64,000 bases of DNA, from assembly GCA_963576475.1 (NCBI GenBank), contig OY754969.1, positions 29,611,388-29,675,387 on the forward strand, given 5' to 3'. The notes under the pieces are model-generated. The model was given only the letters and a program-made list of their open reading frames with translations, did no database searches and was not told where the DNA came from. This DNA is from Molanna angustata (lineage: Eukaryota > Arthropoda > Insecta > Trichoptera > Molannidae). Of the stretch, positions 60,883-64,000 are shown in pieces (position 1 is the stretch's first letter; each line of letters begins with the position of its first letter). Both the position numbers and the translations under genes were made by a program.

Positions 60883-62290
60883 TGGAAAAGAATTTGTCGC
60901 TTACCGGTCGTATCAAATAACTAATTTATTGCTTAAAACAAAATTAATTATAATAAATTTGTAAAATGTGCTACAAATATGAAAATATTTATAACAATAT
61001 GACAACCAAAATGTTTAAGAGAATTGCAATATGAAAACTCTTCAATATTACATAATAGTGTAGAATTAAACTAATAAAACAATTTAGGTGAACAAGAAGG
61101 TAATTTATAATTCAAGAGGCATTCTGATAATAATAATTCAAAAAATGCCAATAATTTTCCTTCAATTAGGAATAATAATTATGTAATTACTATTAATTAC
61201 TTGTCAATTTCCAAAACATTAAAAACCTGTTTTTAGTTTGACGCCGACGAGCTACCAGTCATTAACGTGTGCTAGAATTAAAACTGTTCAATGTTTAATA
61301 TTTATTGTTTTTTATTATTATTCTTATTTAATCAATACATAAATCAATAAAATATAATTGTTTTGAAAACGTCACAAATACTTGATAATAGACTCGATGG
61401 CGGTAAAAGTGTTTGATAGACAAAATATGGGAAAAAAATCAACCACAGGTGAGATTTTTTCATTTTACATAAAATATTAGGTATTATTCTAAATTGTATA
61501 ATTTTTAATAAATAATAAGCGCCGTTAAATATGGACTTACGAATATTCTTTTTAATGGACATGTATGGCGAATATGCCGAAGGGAGATGGATGCAGTGTC
61601 CTGGAACTGGGAATTATGAAAAATCAAAGGGAGGCTGATCCAACAATAGAGTTAACAGGCTGAACCAGGAAAAGACGAAAGATAAATCAGGATGTGTTGC
61701 TCTACAAAACAAAGCTGTTCTGCCTTATAGAGAAAGTACTGCGAACATCAAACCATCGACCATAAACCACCTTGTTGACTCTTCCTGTGTTGTTACACTA
61801 GCGTCTACAATCAGTGAATCCGCATTCACCTGTTTCCGGTTTAGTAAGTCAAAGTTTCCGGTTGGCTCTCTGATTGGTTGAGATCTCGTAGCATTAAGTC
61901 AAATGAGCTGTGAAATTTTATATTAAATGCGAAAATTAAAAAAAAATACATACATTTAATAAATAATTCAATTTATAAAGCAACTCGCTCACGCGAGTCG
62001 CTATTATTATTATAAACAAACTTAAACCTAATCTAAGAATGCAGAAAAGAAAAGCTGGGACTAGACGCTACTTGTTATTACTGCCAAAGAAATTTAATAT
62101 TTCAGAAAGCATATTATAACGCAATGTCTAGTGATATTGTCTAAGTATAATAAAACCGCATAGGCATAATGCGCTATAAAGTTACGTGTTAGTAAGGGTA
62201 ACTATCGCGTGCTTTAACAAGGGTTTGGATGCGATTAAAATTATCGAAAACCCAAAATTTGTTGAATTTTTGCATTTTTAAAACAAACCT
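60883..62290. other. Intergenic DNA, nothing recognised
   Basis: No supported ORF, RNA gene or repeat pair. 61560-61800 is somewhat GC-richer, without a recognisable frame. Confidence 0.4.
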
Positions 62291-62428
62291 GGGGGGCAAG
62301 TCTGGTCCAACTATTTGTGGTCCAATGTAGTTCTATAATATCTAATAAATGTTCTAGAACTCCATATGATAATTATGTATATCCATGATATGGTTTTGAT
62401 TTCTCCGGTTGGACCAGACCTGCCCCCC
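62291..62428. mobile_element. 138-bp MITE-like element
   Basis: Ends GGGGGGCAAGTCTGGTCCAAC and the inverse with one change (GGGGGGCAGG...). No ORF. Target duplication not clear. Confidence 0.65.
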
Positions 62429-62844
62429 TGACTTGAAATGAAAAACTTTATCGATCATTCACTTCGATTGTATGCATATTATATATTTATTTCTCTAGGA
62501 CACATAGTTAAGGCGTAATTTAAAAAAAAATCTCTAAAAATGTTATTTTTAATAATCACTTTAGGGGAATTCATGCTGAATTTTAAAATTATGTGACGAA
62601 CATTCACTAGAGAAATGTTGAAAATAATTATGGTATTTTTTAAAACACACTGTTAAACATATTTATTAGAATTCAAATTTGGGGTGTTTAGGTTTCTAAA
62701 CACTTGAATCTATGTGTAGAGTGCGATAGCAATAGTTTTCCCGACTAAACTATATGTAGGTACTCCATGTGAGATATTGGCTGAACAGAAGACCTGCGAA
62801 ATTAAAATTAACGAAGTGAGGATATGAAATTTTATATAAGACAT

Positions 62845-63300
62845 GCGTGCTACCGATCAAGACGTATGCTGTGGAAACTTGAGCAGACACTGTACGAACC
62901 AAGGGGCTCTTAAGGACAACGGAGATGAAAATTCTAAAGTCAATCACTGGTAAAACTCTCCGAGATCGTGTTCGCAATGTTCAAATAAGGAAAACATGTG
63001 AAATAGAGGACATCGTTCGGTGGAGTAGATCCAGAAAAAGGCATTGGAGGGACCACGTTGCTAGGATGGACAGTGATAGACTTGCATATATAGCGGCGAA
63101 TGAAATCCCTTCTGGCCACTGGAAGGATAGCTGGAAGGATAGCTGGAAGGATAGCTGGAAGGATAGCTGGAAGGATAGCTGGAAGGATAGCTGGAAGGAT
63201 AGCTGGAAGGATAGCTGGAAGGATAGCTGGAAGGATAGCTGGACTTCGTCATCCCAGAAGGCATAGTTTCTGAAGAACAGACCAACTAGGTCTACTAAAT
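62845..63300 (+). pseudogene. LINE C-terminal remnant with internal minisatellite
   Basis: LLRTTEMKILKSITGKTLRD, CEIEDIVRWSRSRKRHWRDH and VARMDSDRLAYIAANEIPSG match the minus-strand remnant at 14460-14972. The following GRPP-type region is replaced by ten in-frame WKDS repeats, then TSSSQKA and the stop. Confidence 0.75.
63120..63243 (+). repeat. 12-bp minisatellite, ten units
   Basis: TGGAAGGATAGC repeated ten times without visible variation. A multiple of three, so the surrounding LINE frame is kept. Confidence 0.95.
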
Positions 63301-64000
63301 GAAGAAGAAGAAGGATATGAAGGAGAATAATAAACATTCAATATTAGAATGAATGACATTTTAATTTTATTTCATTTAGGGAAACCAACGGCTCATTAAC
63401 ATTTTGATATTATTTACTATAAAATTAGATCTAATATAATTAGAGAGCTAAAAAGAAGCATTTCATCAATAAGATAAAAACAACAATCAACATATTACAT
63501 GTTGTGTGTATAAATAAAATATTATCAACGTAGGCTGTAATTACGATAGATTTCATAAGAAATGTAAAGTTGCTCTTTCGTTGTATAGGGGGGCTACCCC
63601 GCGTCACGTGACTGGCAACTGTCACTTCCATACATTGAGTTATCTTTTCTTGAACAAAATGACACGTTGTCTAGGGGGGGCAGTTATGACGTAGGTATGT
63701 ATAGTTTCCCGCAAATAACTTATGAATTTAAGATTTGGGCGGTTTGTACAATATACATAGGTACCTAGCAACCAAGCAAAAAAAAAAACAAATCTGAGCA
63801 TTGTGCCGCTCACTTGATTTCTCGTGTTATTTGCTTATGTATAACAAAATAATATTACGAATTTTAAAATAATTTTGCTTTGTCGGTTTCATATACCACA
63901 TAACATCCTAATTTGTCAAATGAAAATATTTCTCGTCGACTTATTTATTTTATTTTAAAAATCTCATATTAGTTATATACATACATACATATGCGGGGTA
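63301..64000. other. AT-rich DNA with one shared repeat
   Basis: 63601-63690 (CGTCACGTGAC, ATTGAGTTATCTT, TGACACGTTGTCTAGGGGGG) pairs with 57298-57395. The remainder shows nothing recognisable. Confidence 0.45.

Overview
The window looks like a TE-dense, AT-rich nuclear segment of an arthropod, most likely an insect. One spliced host gene has GT-AG introns and a fatty-acid-hydroxylase-like (FAXDC2-type) product. Almost everything else recognisable is transposon: LINEs of several clades, a BEL/Pao element, tRNA-headed SINEs, Helitron-type non-autonomous elements with (TG)n cores, hAT and foldback elements. No bacterial operons, CRISPR array, rRNA or convincing functional tRNA were seen. The species cannot be fixed from sequence alone.

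Layout. 1-1512: 5'-truncated Jockey/CR1-like LINE with a poly(A) tail. 2000-5849: nested, rearranged cluster of one Helitron/Helentron-type repeat (TC...CTAG ends, subterminal inverted repeat, (TG)n core, 3' hairpin). 5850-12200: broken BEL/Pao element on the minus strand, flanked by near-identical direct repeats that start TG and end CA and are probably its LTRs. 12300-18800: LINE tails, SINEs, foldback elements and plain AT-rich DNA. 18821-19880: complete copy of the Helitron-type repeat. 20050-25032: minus-strand LINE with an intact 1006-codon endonuclease/RT ORF overlapped by a 5'-truncated ORF1. 27866-35716: the host gene, six recognised coding exons, about 328 codons, with introns holding MITEs, a Helitron-type remnant and an inverted pair of LINE fragments. 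36100-39400: LINE and SINE debris.

39418-47335 and 53955-56336 are two copies of a long non-coding repeat. The first is split by a complete 5.7-kb I-like LINE (41317-47012) with a 16-bp target duplication, and the second keeps the empty site. Between them lie a tRNA-SINE, a LINE of the restriction-like-endonuclease (R2/R4) group that has lost its RT catalytic box, and a 669-bp hAT element with perfect terminal repeats and an 8-bp target duplication. 56337-64000 holds more SINEs, a LINE 3' end, a Helitron-type copy with a tandem array of its own 5' ends, and a LINE remnant carrying an in-frame 12-bp minisatellite.

Function. Only the FAXDC2-like gene looks like a host gene; its product should be a multi-pass ER membrane di-iron oxygenase with three histidine boxes. 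The LINEs are the likely source of the reverse transcriptase that mobilised the SINEs, but most LINE ORFs here are broken. The exceptions are ORF2 at 21581-24601 and ORF1 at 45352-46848.
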